Positions 8,600-17,736 of a DNA stretch of 40,408 nt are shown here, one piece after another. Within the stretch, counting starts at the first letter, position 1. Every line of letters begins with the position of its first letter. Source of the stretch: an uncultured Clostridia bacterium (lineage in GTDB: Bacteria > Bacillota > Clostridia > Oscillospirales > Acutalibacteraceae); assembly GCA_945948515.1 (NCBI GenBank), contig CAMFBH010000018.1, forward strand, positions 1-40,408, written 5' to 3'. The notes beneath the pieces were generated by a model, which saw nothing but the letters and a program-made list of their open reading frames with translations, was not told where the DNA came from and did not search any database. The translations under genes and the position numbers were made by a program.

Positions 8600-8851
8600 T
8601 TATTTTCCTTCCGTCAGTTTTTTTATTAATTCTTGTGCTTCCTTTGAATTTAAAATTTGTGCTGTTTTATTTTCATCGCTCAAAATTCCTTTGAGTTTTT
8701 TTGCCGCCTGCTCGCTCAAATTATTACTGAGAAACGAATCCAAATTACCGCTCTCAGCCGCTTTTTGCATTGAATCAACATCAAGCCCTTTTTGCCTTGC
8801 CTTATTCATAATTTTTTTCGCCTGATTATCATTGATATTGAAATCTGCCAT
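8600..8851 (-). CDS. Small uncharacterised helical protein
   Basis: An 83-residue, Lys- and Gln-rich, all-helical protein of unknown function. It consists of several short helices (DNQAKKIMNKARQKGLDVDS, LSEQAAKKLKGILSDENKTA, then SKEAQELIKKLTEGK), similar in composition to small helical-bundle proteins. GGAGAG lies upstream of the ATG. It is the first gene of the three-gene small-protein cluster and is divergent from the YfcE-like gene, with only 66 bases between them. Any promoter for this cluster must lie in or across that gap. Confidence 0.8.
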   Translation of the reverse strand: MADFNINDNQAKKIMNKARQKGLDVDSMQKAAESGNLDSFLSNNLSEQAAKKLKGILSDENKTAQILNSKEAQELIKKLTEGK

Positions 8852-8879
8852 TGAAAACCACTCTCCGTTAAGTTATAAT
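8851..8879 (+). promoter_or_regulatory. Promoter of the YfcE-like phosphodiesterase gene
   Basis: TTGAAA (8851-8856), a 17-base spacer and a perfect TATAAT (8874-8879), with the gene start 39 bases downstream. The -35 element begins at the last base of the divergent gene's start codon, so the two transcription units are tightly packed. Confidence 0.72.
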
Positions 8880-8917
8880 ATTTATTATATTCTATGAAAA
8901 AGCAAGGAAATGTATGA

Positions 8918-9379
8918 ATGAGAATAGTTGTTACATCAGATGTTCACAAAAGAACATCAAACCTGCTTGATATTATTGAACGGCATTCGGATGCAGACCT
9001 TTTTGTTAACTGCGGCGACAGCGAAAGCGATATTGAATATGCTAAAATGCTCTATCCCGATATTAATATTCTTTGCGTTTGCGGGAATTGTGATTGGTAT
9101 TCGGAGCTGCCCGCCGTTATTGAAACAAAGCTTGCAAATAAAAAGATTCTTGCAACCCACGGACATCTTTATAAAGTTAAGTTCGGCTATGAGGAATTGA
9201 TGAATAAAGCCCGCTCTGCAAAAGCCGATATTTGTTTTTTCGGGCATACTCACATTCCCTATTGCAAATATATTGACGGAATACATTATTTAAATCCGGG
9301 CGCTGCGTGTGACGGAAATTACGGCATAGCCGATATAACCTCAGGCGGAGAAATTTTTTGCTATAACGCAAAGCTTTAA
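8918..9379 (+). CDS. YfcE/MJ0936-family metallophosphodiesterase
   Basis: A 153-residue calcineurin-like phosphoesterase. All five metal and active-site blocks are visible: D8-V-H10 near the N-terminus, NCGDSESD, VCGNCDW, ATHGH and FFGHTH. This family hydrolyses small phosphodiesters in vitro using Mn or similar divalent metals; the physiological substrate is usually unknown. The gene is monocistronic, with its own promoter and a strong bidirectional terminator just downstream. AAGGAA lies upstream of the ATG. Length matches the short YfcE/YsnB subgroup. Confidence 0.93.
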   Translation: MRIVVTSDVHKRTSNLLDIIERHSDADLFVNCGDSESDIEYAKMLYPDINILCVCGNCDWYSELPAVIETKLANKKILATHGHLYKVKFGYEELMNKARSAKADICFFGHTHIPYCKYIDGIHYLNPGAACDGNYGIADITSGGEIFCYNAKL

Positions 9380-9386
9380 TGCATAC

Positions 9387-9419
9387 AAAAACCGCACCAT
9401 ATAATATGGTGCGGTTTTT
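9387..9419. terminator. Bidirectional intrinsic terminator
   Basis: An 11-bp GC-rich stem (ACCGCACCATA 9391-9401 with its complement 9405-9415), a three-base loop TAA, and A and T runs on either side (9387-9390 and 9416-9419). It ends the YfcE-like gene on the plus strand and the convergent alpha-galactosidase operon on the minus strand. Confidence 0.92.
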
Positions 9420-9429
9420 ATTATGCTCA

Positions 9430-11067
9430 TCAATATATTTCACCTGTAACAGAATTAAAGGAGAGCGTTCCTTTTTTGCCGTTATCGGTGTATTCAATTT
9501 TAACTCTTCCGTTAATCTCTTCAATAGAATCAATGCTTGTAGGTGAGCCGTTTACGGTATCATTAAAGCATTCTCTCTGCTGAGCATTATAGGTTCCTAT
9601 ATCATCAGAGGTGAAAAGAACAGAGCCGAAAAGCTTAATAAACTTTGCGAGCAGCTTTTGCTGTTCAAAGGTGAATTTTATATTATTGCTTCTGAGAAGG
9701 AAAACATCCGGATCGCAAAGAAAAGCACGGTTATTAAGATGCCGTCTGTAAACACTGTTTAAAATTGCATTGGGTGTTGACACATCTTCACGGTGCATAA
9801 GCTTTCTCTGGAATGTGTGCTTCCAGCCAAGCGACATATCCGCACCGATTCTCATATAATCAACCATTCCGAAGCTCGGCATCATCTGTGCACCGCAGCC
9901 GAGTATTTTTTTATCTCCGACACATTCGCGAAGAAGCTCGATTGAATCATAGGCTATCTCTCCGCGTGATTTATTTTTTCTCGGAATTATTGAGGCGGCA
10001 TACAGAAAATCAAGCTTAACAAGATCAAATCCCCAAACATTGAGAACGGCATCAAAAACCTTTTTAATATAATCTCTTACTTCGGGATTATATATATCAA
10101 GAGCGTAAAAACCGCCCCAGTTCATTCCAACCAAAATCGGCTTGCCCTTTTCATTCTTTATTAACCAATCGGGATGAGATTTTGCAAGCTTTGAATTAAT
10201 CTGCGCACCAAACGGAGCAAGCCACAGTCCCGCCTTTAAATTGCACTCGTGAATTGAATCGGCAATAATCTTAATTCCGTTTGGAAATTTCTTTTTGTCA
10301 ATGCTGAGCCAATCGCCAACAGCAGTCTGATAACCGTCGTCCATTTGAAAGGTGTTGATTTCCTTACACGAGGAAATAGATTTTAAGTCGCGCAGAATAA
10401 CACCTTCATTTATATCCTGATAATAGTTATACCATGAAGTGTAACCAAAGATTCTTTCATTTGTTCTCGGTTTTATTCCCATTTCATTGAAATATGAATC
10501 GAATACACTATCATAAGTACCCTCGGTAAAATAGAGGTTAAACACCTCATATGGAAGCCCGATTTTTACGCCCTCAAGGTCCTTATATATTCTTATCTTA
10601 TTGTTATTTGTATCGCAAACAAAAATTGTGTAACCGAGTTTATCGGAAAGAGAGCCGAAAAAATCAATATTTGAACCGTTTGCAACATATGTGTATGAAT
10701 GCGAATGAATGATTCCCGGCATTTGCTTTTCGGGAATGAATGTGTAATCTCCTACATATTGAAGACCAAACCTTTTTCCAATCGGAGTTGACGCAACAAA
10801 GCCTTTTCCGGGCACTGCTTCATTTGGAGAAAATTCTCTTGTATCGGTCCAGGACTGAAAACCGTTTGCGAAAACTCTGCTGTTATTTGTGAATGAATAA
10901 TCCTTTTCAATGTAAATCTTCGAAAAGGAAATTTCGCAATGAGGAACAACAGTAACCTTAAGCTTTGAACTGTTCTCGTCGATAATAAGCTCAAAATCCT
11001 CGTTTGCTCCCTGCGCCTCTTTGATTTTGCCAAGCTTTGAATATTCGGCATAAAATTTGTACTGCAT
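9430..11067 (-). CDS. GH36-type alpha-galactosidase
   Basis: About 545 residues. After an N-terminal beta-rich part, a TIM barrel carries the GH36/clan-D signatures: FQMDDGYQTAVGDW, the nucleophile Asp in LVKLDFLYA (about residue 352) and the acid/base Asp in RIGADMSLGW (about residue 409). It should remove terminal alpha-galactose from oligosaccharides or galactomannan fragments. There is no signal peptide, so it acts on imported sugars in the cytosol. I start at the ATG at 11067, ten bases after GAGGAG. A GTG at 11085 would overlap the CCA enzyme's stop codon but lacks a ribosome site. It is the last gene of the 17606-9430 operon. Exact substrate is uncertain. Confidence 0.88.
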   Translation of the reverse strand: MQYKFYAEYSKLGKIKEAQGANEDFELIIDENSSKLKVTVVPHCEISFSKIYIEKDYSFTNNSRVFANGFQSWTDTREFSPNEAVPGKGFVASTPIGKRFGLQYVGDYTFIPEKQMPGIIHSHSYTYVANGSNIDFFGSLSDKLGYTIFVCDTNNNKIRIYKDLEGVKIGLPYEVFNLYFTEGTYDSVFDSYFNEMGIKPRTNERIFGYTSWYNYYQDINEGVILRDLKSISSCKEINTFQMDDGYQTAVGDWLSIDKKKFPNGIKIIADSIHECNLKAGLWLAPFGAQINSKLAKSHPDWLIKNEKGKPILVGMNWGGFYALDIYNPEVRDYIKKVFDAVLNVWGFDLVKLDFLYAASIIPRKNKSRGEIAYDSIELLRECVGDKKILGCGAQMMPSFGMVDYMRIGADMSLGWKHTFQRKLMHREDVSTPNAILNSVYRRHLNNRAFLCDPDVFLLRSNNIKFTFEQQKLLAKFIKLFGSVLFTSDDIGTYNAQQRECFNDTVNGSPTSIDSIEEINGRVKIEYTDNGKKGTLSFNSVTGEIY

Positions 11068-11081
11068 ATTTATTCTGCTCC

Positions 11082-12407
11082 TCACTCTTTTAACACCTTA
11101 AGCAGTGCTTCTCTTGTGTTTTCTGCTTTTTCATCTATAACAAGATCTAACAGATATGAAAGCTCTAAGCCTATTTCCTTACCTTTATATCCCAAATTGA
11201 TTAAATCATTACCGTTTACGGCGAGATCCTTAACGGAAAAGCATTCGTTTTCATATAAAACCTTGTCAATAATCGGCTTAATGCTTTCAAGGCGTTCAAT
11301 CGCTTCATAAACCAAATCAGGATTATGAGCCTTCATATCGGATATTTTAACATCAATCAGCCTTTTTAGCTGAATCTCACCAATTTTTGAAAGCCAGCGC
11401 TTTATATTCTTTTTGGTTGGCGAAACAGTTGAATCATGATAATAAATAAGCTGTGTTACATCGGAAATTAAAGAACTTTTGCATTTCAGCCTTCTTAATG
11501 CTTTTTCGCACAGCTCACTGCTTATTGCGGGGTGACCGTAAAAATGATCGGTCATATCGCAGTCGGTGGTTTTGCAAAACGGCTTTCCCAAATCATGAAA
11601 ATAAAGTGCAAGACGAATTTCAAGAGTATTCGGTGCACTCTCAACACTTTTGCAAATATGTGTATAGACATCATAAATATGATATTTATTGTGTTGAGGA
11701 AAGCCTATACTATCATTAATTTCAGGTATAAAAGTTGCAAAAACGATTTTATACTTTTGGAGAACATTATAAGCATTTTTTCCGCACAGGAGCTTTGAGA
11801 ATTCACTGAAAATCCGCTCAACCGAAACATTTTTTAACAGCTCTTTATTTTTAAGAATTGATTCGCTTGTTCTTTCTTCAACTTCAAAGCCGAGCACGGA
11901 AGAAAATCTAAGCGCTCTCAAAATTCTCAGTGCATCTTCGCTAAAGCGCTTATCGGCATCTCCAACAGTTCTGATTAGTTTATTATTAATATCATCTAAT
12001 CCGCCGAACAAATCGATTATTCCGCTTTCAGATGAATACGCAAGAGCGTTAACTGTAAAATCACGGCGAGCCAAATCCCCTTCTATTGACGGAAGAAAAT
12101 CAACATTTTCAGGATGTCTGCTGTCGTTATACTCGCCGTCTTTTCTAAAAGTTGTTATTTCAAACGGAACACCGTCAACAACGGCAGTTACTGTTCCGTG
12201 TTGAAGCCCTGTTTCATAATAAGCAATGCTTGCAGACTTCAGAATTTCCATTGTTTGAACAGGAAGTGCATCGGTTGCAAAATCAATGTCGTCACTTTGC
12301 CTTTTCATTAAAAAATCGCGCACGGCACCGCCGACAGCATAAATCTGCCTGCCGTTATCGGTAAACAATTCAATTATTTTTTTAGCCTGTGCTGTGAGTT
12401 CCAACAC
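11082..12407 (-). CDS. cca: CCA-adding tRNA nucleotidyltransferase with HD domain
   Basis: A 441-residue class II CCA enzyme that adds or repairs the 3'-CCA end of tRNAs. The nucleotidyltransferase head has GGAVRDFLM and the metal-binding D40-I-D42, followed by the template motif region RRDFTVNALAY and EDALRILRALRF. A C-terminal HD domain (YFHDLGKP) may give phosphatase or phosphodiesterase activity, as in other HD-type CCA enzymes. The start is a GTG at 12407 with AAGGAGA four bases upstream. It is an odd housekeeping passenger between a mannosidase and a galactosidase in one operon. Confidence 0.94.
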   Translation of the reverse strand: MLELTAQAKKIIELFTDNGRQIYAVGGAVRDFLMKRQSDDIDFATDALPVQTMEILKSASIAYYETGLQHGTVTAVVDGVPFEITTFRKDGEYNDSRHPENVDFLPSIEGDLARRDFTVNALAYSSESGIIDLFGGLDDINNKLIRTVGDADKRFSEDALRILRALRFSSVLGFEVEERTSESILKNKELLKNVSVERIFSEFSKLLCGKNAYNVLQKYKIVFATFIPEINDSIGFPQHNKYHIYDVYTHICKSVESAPNTLEIRLALYFHDLGKPFCKTTDCDMTDHFYGHPAISSELCEKALRRLKCKSSLISDVTQLIYYHDSTVSPTKKNIKRWLSKIGEIQLKRLIDVKISDMKAHNPDLVYEAIERLESIKPIIDKVLYENECFSVKDLAVNGNDLINLGYKGKEIGLELSYLLDLVIDEKAENTREALLKVLKE

Positions 12408-12415
12408 TTTTCTCC

Positions 12416-12799
12416 TTATTTATATAAAAGCTTAACTCTTGATTTTTCGTTGAATTCTTCCAAATCCTTTTTTGCTTTTTCAACCTCTTCGTCTGTTAAA
12501 GCCCTGTCGGGATAGGACCAGAAATCGAAAGCGTTTTCCTTTGGAACAAACATATTTCCGTCCTTCAGCACCCAAGGATAAATCAAAACCTTGCGCTTGT
12601 TTGCAACATAAAACAGCTTGCCCTCTGTTCCGAATGAAAGGTTTTTAAACTCAACATATTTTTTTGCCTTTTTTGTTAGCCAAAGGCACTGCTGTTCAAC
12701 AGTCATACTGTTCCAATAACGGTTATTGATTATTGGAAAAACAAACAGAACACACAGGGCTAAAGCCACTATGGCAATCAAAATATAAACAAATTCCAT
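12416..12799 (-). CDS. Uncharacterised single-pass membrane protein
   Basis: A 127-residue protein of unknown function. Residues 3-25 are a strongly hydrophobic N-terminal anchor or uncleaved signal, followed by a charged domain rich in aromatic residues and Lys (with VLIYPWVLKDGN and FDFWSYPDRALTDEEV). No catalytic motif is evident. Its ATG overlaps the stop of the GH38 gene (TAATG), implying translational coupling, and the CCA gene starts 8 bases after its end. I cannot assign a role. Confidence 0.8.
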   Translation of the reverse strand: MEFVYILIAIVALALCVLFVFPIINNRYWNSMTVEQQCLWLTKKAKKYVEFKNLSFGTEGKLFYVANKRKVLIYPWVLKDGNMFVPKENAFDFWSYPDRALTDEEVEKAKKDLEEFNEKSRVKLLYK

Positions 12800-15726
12800 T
12801 AATTATCAAGACCTATTGTTATTATTTCAAACGGCTTATACTCAATAACATCGCTTTCACCTTCAACATCCTCAAGCATGTTAAGAAGCTTAACCTTATA
12901 CGGAAGCTGAATTTTTCCTCTGGCTCCGTTCTGCTCGGAAAGTCTTATAACCGTCATCTTCTTATTTTCGCTCATTTTCATAGCCTGAATGAACAATGGC
13001 TCGAATGTTTCTCCGCTGTACTGAGCATCAGATTTAATAAGTTCACAGTTGTACTGATAAGCAATATTATTGATTTTCGCCTCAACCGCACCTTTTGAAT
13101 GGGGCATAATCATATAGCAAAAATCGTGATGTCCGATATCGGATTCAACATCGGGTCTGATTGTAGCACGCAGAAGTGATAGACTAATTGTGTTATTATC
13201 CAATCCTACGCCGTACTTACCGTCGTTAATAATTGCAACTCCTCCGTCGGTTTCGGAAATATCGCACCACTTATGGTGACAGCATTCAAAGCGTGCCTGC
13301 TGCCAGGAGGTGTTCTTATGCGTTTCGCGCTTAATAAATCCGGCTGAAGTGTCGCAAAGCGCCTCACGGCTTAGTACATTGAGTGAGAATTCTGCCTTGG
13401 CAAGCTTATGCTTTTCATTCCAATCAACAATGTTTTCAACTTCAATTCCGCGTGATTTTCTGAACACTCTGATAAGCATTATCCATTTTGAACTTTCAGT
13501 TGAAAGAACGGTTTTAAAGGTTGCCGATTCGGTATCCTTTTCACAAAGCTCAAGCTCGGATTCTACATTAATCTCTATTTGCTTATCCTTATAGTTCGGA
13601 AGAATATCCCATGCATCGTAATTACCGGGGCAATCGGTGTAGATTTTAAGCTTGTTGAAATCACCGCTCACCCACTCACGCTCGAGCTCTTTATCATAAA
13701 GTGAAGCTATTGAGCCGTTTTTGTTAAACTTAATTGAATAAAACGGAGTTTCCACTCTTTCGCCAACGGTGAGCCACTCCCCTTTTGACCTGAGTGCTCT
13801 TACATTAGCACTGCTCATTGCGGGAATATTGGTTACAACCCAATTTCCTTTTTTGCCGTATCTTGTTGCAGTTCCGTTTTTATTTGGAATAAAATCAATT
13901 CCCTCGCGTTTAAAATTCAATGTATTAAAATACCTTGAACCGCTTCCGATAATTCTATCGAGTTCTTTTTCAATCTCATCATAATCAGCCATTGCATCTT
14001 TATATACGGGATTAATATGGGACCCGGGAAGAATATCGTGAAACTGATTTATGAGAAGTTTTTTATAAAGCTCTGTAATTTTTTCAGTATTGTCTTCTTT
14101 TCTGAGAACGGAAAGGATTTCCGCATTTCTGAACTTGAATTCAAGTCGGCGGTTTGCCCTTTTCATATTGCTTTTTGTTGTGAAGGTTCCGCGGTGCATT
14201 TCAAGATAAAGCTCCCCATCCCAAACCTTGAGAGATTTATTATTCTTAAGGTTCTTTTCTAGGAATTCGGCACCTCCCATATGCTCGCATTTGGGCATTA
14301 CCGAGAGCTTATCAAAGCGGTGCATGAGCTCAATCATTTCTTCTGTACATCCCGAGCCTCCGTCACCGTAGCCGAACATATTCATTGTTTGTCCGCCTGT
14401 ATCCTTATCAATGTATGCCTCCCAGTTTTCCTGTATCTGACTGGGCATATTCCATGTTATAAAGTGTGTCGGCGGAACACATGCATAAACCTCTGTTCCG
14501 TCTAAACCGCGCCAAATGAAATTATTGTGCGGAAAACGGTTTGTGTCGTTCCATGTTGACATTTTATTTGAAACAAAATAATCAACACCGCTTTTTTTCA
14601 ATATCTGAGGTAAAATCCAACTGTTTCCGAATACATCGGGAAGCCATGCATTATTAACTCTTTTGCCGAACATTCTTTGATAAGTCTGTTGACCGTAAAG
14701 GCACTGCCTTATAAGTGATTCGGCAGAGGGCACATTGCAATCAGGCTCAACATACATTGCTCCGACAGGCTCAAACTGTCCTCCTGCAACCTTTTCCTTA
14801 AGCTCTTCAAAAACATCGGGATAGTATTTTTCAAGAGTTTCATAAACATATGGCTGTGTATGAGTATATTTAAAATCGGGATATTTATCCATTAATCTGA
14901 GCTGAATAAGAATAGTTCTTAAATTCTTTTGAACAGCATGAATTCTGCGCCAGTAATAAGCAATATCCAAATGGCTGTGTGCAATAAGGGCAACATCTCC
15001 GCTTCCCTTATAATTATCATTAGCAAAAACTACCTCATCAAGATATTTTTTTGCCTGCTCAACCCCTGAAAGCTCATCGCTGTCAAAATCTATAAGATTC
15101 ATTGCTTCATTGAGCTCACGGTTTAAAAATGCTCTGTAATCCTCATTAAAAAGCTCACTTTTTGCAATATCAAGAAGAAGCTCAAAATCCCAAACGAGAT
15201 CCTGAACAGCGTGATTAACGGTGCAAATATAAGCGCCTTCGAAAATCTGACGGCAGCCTCTGACTGAAAGAGATTCCGGATTTCTTTCATCATCGGGCTT
15301 TGATCTGTTATATCCCATCATTTCAAAATGAAGAGTTTTTTTATCGTCAACATATGGTGAAAGTAGCATTCTCTCTCTGTTCGGATCAACTCCGCCTACA
15401 TATTTACCGTTAACCTTAACGCATATTTCTGCGGCGGTTTTCAAGCTGAACCAAAGCTCTTTGCCTTGCATTTCCTCGGGAATATTAACATCCGCTTTAA
15501 TAAATGCCGTTCCGTCGGGAGTGAAATACATATCGCCTTTATTGAGCGGACGGTAATCCTCGCTGTAATATTCAAATTCCATTTCCGAAACCTGGCGGGC
15601 ATCTCTTATCATAAGATTTTTGATTTCCCACTTTGCTTCGTAGATATGTCTTTTGAGCCATCCGAAGCGTAAATCGGTCCATTCCTCGGGGCGCATTGAA
15701 CGCCTAACTACTTTAATATGTGCCAT
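12799..15726 (-). CDS. GH38 alpha-mannosidase
   Basis: A 975-residue glycoside hydrolase of family 38. An N-terminal beta-domain of about 240 residues precedes the catalytic domain with the metal-binding HSHLDIAYYWR (about residue 251) and the nucleophile Asp in LPDVFGNSW (about residue 362). The C-terminal half is the beta-rich domain typical of the family. It removes alpha-linked mannose from glycans; the absence of a signal peptide points to cytosolic action on imported oligosaccharides. It is preceded by the NifU-like gene (12 bases) and overlaps the next small gene. Together with GH36, phosphoglucomutase and the nearby transporter it suggests use of host N-glycan or mannan fragments. Confidence 0.93.
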   Translation of the reverse strand: MAHIKVVRRSMRPEEWTDLRFGWLKRHIYEAKWEIKNLMIRDARQVSEMEFEYYSEDYRPLNKGDMYFTPDGTAFIKADVNIPEEMQGKELWFSLKTAAEICVKVNGKYVGGVDPNRERMLLSPYVDDKKTLHFEMMGYNRSKPDDERNPESLSVRGCRQIFEGAYICTVNHAVQDLVWDFELLLDIAKSELFNEDYRAFLNRELNEAMNLIDFDSDELSGVEQAKKYLDEVVFANDNYKGSGDVALIAHSHLDIAYYWRRIHAVQKNLRTILIQLRLMDKYPDFKYTHTQPYVYETLEKYYPDVFEELKEKVAGGQFEPVGAMYVEPDCNVPSAESLIRQCLYGQQTYQRMFGKRVNNAWLPDVFGNSWILPQILKKSGVDYFVSNKMSTWNDTNRFPHNNFIWRGLDGTEVYACVPPTHFITWNMPSQIQENWEAYIDKDTGGQTMNMFGYGDGGSGCTEEMIELMHRFDKLSVMPKCEHMGGAEFLEKNLKNNKSLKVWDGELYLEMHRGTFTTKSNMKRANRRLEFKFRNAEILSVLRKEDNTEKITELYKKLLINQFHDILPGSHINPVYKDAMADYDEIEKELDRIIGSGSRYFNTLNFKREGIDFIPNKNGTATRYGKKGNWVVTNIPAMSSANVRALRSKGEWLTVGERVETPFYSIKFNKNGSIASLYDKELEREWVSGDFNKLKIYTDCPGNYDAWDILPNYKDKQIEINVESELELCEKDTESATFKTVLSTESSKWIMLIRVFRKSRGIEVENIVDWNEKHKLAKAEFSLNVLSREALCDTSAGFIKRETHKNTSWQQARFECCHHKWCDISETDGGVAIINDGKYGVGLDNNTISLSLLRATIRPDVESDIGHHDFCYMIMPHSKGAVEAKINNIAYQYNCELIKSDAQYSGETFEPLFIQAMKMSENKKMTVIRLSEQNGARGKIQLPYKVKLLNMLEDVEGESDVIEYKPFEIITIGLDN

Positions 15727-15738
15727 ATCTGCGCCTCC

Positions 15739-15972
15739 TTAAACATCTTGAAAATACGGCCTTTTGCGAATAGCATTGATTTCAACATCTTTTTTTAAAT
15801 CAGTTTTAATCTGTTCTTTTATCCATTCAACACATCGGTGAAGTATTAAGCATTTTGAGCATTCGCCTTTGAAAACAACGGTGAGTATTTTTCCGTCAAA
15901 GCTTTGAAATTCTATCCATCCGCCGTCGCCCTGAATTTTCGGCTGTAAAACTTCATTTACATACTTTTCCAT
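15739..15972 (-). CDS. NifU C-terminal-domain-like protein
   Basis: A 77-residue protein matching the NifU/NFU C-terminal Fe-S scaffold fold: VLQPKIQGDGGWIEF at the front, a beta-hairpin, then the CxxC pair in FKGECSKCLILHRC and a terminal helix. NFU domains hold or deliver Fe-S clusters through that CxxC. A third Cys nearby is less usual. I start at the ATG at 15972 because GAGGTG sits four bases upstream; a TTG at 15984 would start inside that site. It is sandwiched between phosphoglucomutase and GH38, an unusual context, and no Fe-S assembly genes are near. A true scaffold role is plausible but unproven. Confidence 0.82.
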   Translation of the reverse strand: MEKYVNEVLQPKIQGDGGWIEFQSFDGKILTVVFKGECSKCLILHRCVEWIKEQIKTDLKKDVEINAIRKRPYFQDV

Positions 15973-15980
15973 AGAGCACC

Positions 15981-17606
15981 TCAATCAATGATTTCCTTAA
16001 CTGTTTTTTTAGCAGAAGCAAGGCGCTTACATGCATTTTCCTCGCTTGGGTCCTGAATACTGTAATAAACCTTTATTTTCGGTTCTGTTCCTGAGGGTCG
16101 CACCGCTATCCATGAACCATCGAAAAATACATATTTAAGAACATTTTCCTTCGGCAAATCAGCAACACCTAAAGAATAGTCTATAACCTTATCAACACCG
16201 TTAAATATTTCTTTTACGTGGTTTCTGAAGTAAACCATAAGCTCCGAAATTCTTTCTGCGCCGTCTTTACCTTTTAAAACAAAGCTATCGAGAGAATCAA
16301 GGTAATAGCCGTATTCCTTGTAAATATCGTTTAATGCCTCAACAAGATTTTTGCCCTGATTTTTATACCAAGCCGCCATCTGGCAGATAAGCATTGAGGA
16401 AACGACGGCATCTTTATCTCTTGCATGGGTGCCTACAAGATAACCGTAGCTCTCTTCATAGCCTATAACAAATTCTTTTTCTCCGCTTTGCTCGTATTTA
16501 TTAATTTTATCGCCTATATACTTAAAACCGGTAAGTGTTTCTTCAATATTGAGTCCGAATTTTCTGCCTATGTTTGCACCGAGCTCAGATGTTACTATTG
16601 TTTTAACCAGCGTTGATTTGGAATTCAAGCTATCCTTTTTCATAGACAAAACAAAATTAACGAGAAGAGCGCCGGTTTGATTTCCTGTAAACAGAGCATA
16701 TTCTCCGTTTTCAGACCTAACGGCTATTCCCACTCTGTCACAATCAGGATCTGTTCCGAGAACAATATCCGCTTTAATCTCTTTTGCCTTTTCTATTGCA
16801 ATAGTTAAAGCGTCTTTTTCCTCGGGATTGGGAGAACGAACAGTTGAAAAGTTTCCGTCGGGAAGCTCCTGCTCCTTTACAACGGTTACATCAAAATTAC
16901 TTATCATTTTGCGAACAGGAATATTTCCGGTTCCGTGGAGAGGAGTATAAACCACCTTCAGCGTGCTGCTTTCTTCATAAAGACTCTGCTCACGAACCTT
17001 TGAAAGATAAACATCCAAAACATCATCGCCGATATAATTAATTAAATCGGATTTCTCGCAAAACGGAATTGAGGAATAATCATCAACGGCATTAATAAAA
17101 GAAATAGCCTTATTTGCATCATCTGTGCAGAGCTGACATCCCTTTGAATCATAAACCTTGTAACCGTTATACTCCTTGGGATTATGTGAGGCGGTAATCA
17201 TAACACCCGCATTACATCCGAGATAAGCGGTAGTAAATGAAAGAACCGGAACAGGAACAAGAGTTTTATAGATATAAACCTTTATGCCACAGGAAGCAAA
17301 AATCCCCGCAGCGATTTCAGCAAAGGCAGAAGAATTATTTCTGCTGTCATATGCTATTGCTACGCTGAGTTCTCCCTTGTTCTCAGACTTTAAATAATTA
17401 GCAAGCCCGAGCGTTGCCTTTCCAACGGTGTATTTATTCATTCTGTTAGAGCCTGCACCCATAATACCTCTGAGGCCGCCTGTTCCGAATGCAAGGTCTT
17501 TATAAAACCTATCTTCTATTTCCTTTTCATCTGTTATTGACAAAAGTTCGTTCTTAGTTTCCTCGTCAAATTCACACCATTTTTTAAATTTTTCCTTGTA
17601 ATCCAT
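15981..17606 (-). CDS. pgcA: Phosphoglucomutase/phosphomannomutase (alpha-D-phosphohexomutase family)
   Basis: About 541 residues. The enzyme interconverts hexose-1-phosphate and hexose-6-phosphate through a phosphoserine. The active-site loop TASHNPKEYNGYKVY (about residue 140), the Mg-binding DPDCDR and the C-terminal phosphate-binding RPSGTEPKIKVYY are all present. The ATG at 17606 has GGAGG six bases upstream; a GTG at 17621 would precede the ribosome site and is rejected. It is the first gene of the six-gene operon. It can channel sugar from galactose (Leloir) and mannose routes into glycolysis and supply glucose-1-phosphate. The choice between glucose and mannose specificity is not readable. 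Confidence 0.92.
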   Translation of the reverse strand: MDYKEKFKKWCEFDEETKNELLSITDEKEIEDRFYKDLAFGTGGLRGIMGAGSNRMNKYTVGKATLGLANYLKSENKGELSVAIAYDSRNNSSAFAEIAAGIFASCGIKVYIYKTLVPVPVLSFTTAYLGCNAGVMITASHNPKEYNGYKVYDSKGCQLCTDDANKAISFINAVDDYSSIPFCEKSDLINYIGDDVLDVYLSKVREQSLYEESSTLKVVYTPLHGTGNIPVRKMISNFDVTVVKEQELPDGNFSTVRSPNPEEKDALTIAIEKAKEIKADIVLGTDPDCDRVGIAVRSENGEYALFTGNQTGALLVNFVLSMKKDSLNSKSTLVKTIVTSELGANIGRKFGLNIEETLTGFKYIGDKINKYEQSGEKEFVIGYEESYGYLVGTHARDKDAVVSSMLICQMAAWYKNQGKNLVEALNDIYKEYGYYLDSLDSFVLKGKDGAERISELMVYFRNHVKEIFNGVDKVIDYSLGVADLPKENVLKYVFFDGSWIAVRPSGTEPKIKVYYSIQDPSEENACKRLASAKKTVKEIID

Positions 17607-17639
17607 ACGCTTCCTCCGCACCTGGTTTTACAGTTTAAA

Positions 17640-17668
17640 ATTTTATCATACATATAAAAATAATTCAA
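17640..17668 (-). promoter_or_regulatory. Promoter of the pgcA-to-GH36 operon
   Basis: On the minus strand, TTGAAT (17668-17663), a 17-base spacer and TAAAAT (17645-17640). The predicted start is near 17633, about 27 bases before the pgcA ATG. It lies between the transporter terminator and pgcA, with no other promoter evident until the operon ends at 9387. Confidence 0.68.
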
Positions 17669-17693
17669 TAATTATTTATTATAAAACACAAGA

Positions 17694-17724
17694 AACCCGA
17701 ACGGTATCAGACACCGCTCGGGTT
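17694..17724 (-). terminator. Intrinsic terminator after the sugar transporter gene
   Basis: Stem AACCCGA/TCGGGTT (17694-17700 with 17718-17724), extended inward by CGGT/ACCG with one mismatch, then on the minus strand TTCTTGTGTTTT. It lies 12 bases after the transporter stop codon and separates it from the pgcA operon. Confidence 0.8.
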
Positions 17725-17736
17725 AATTCTTATTTC

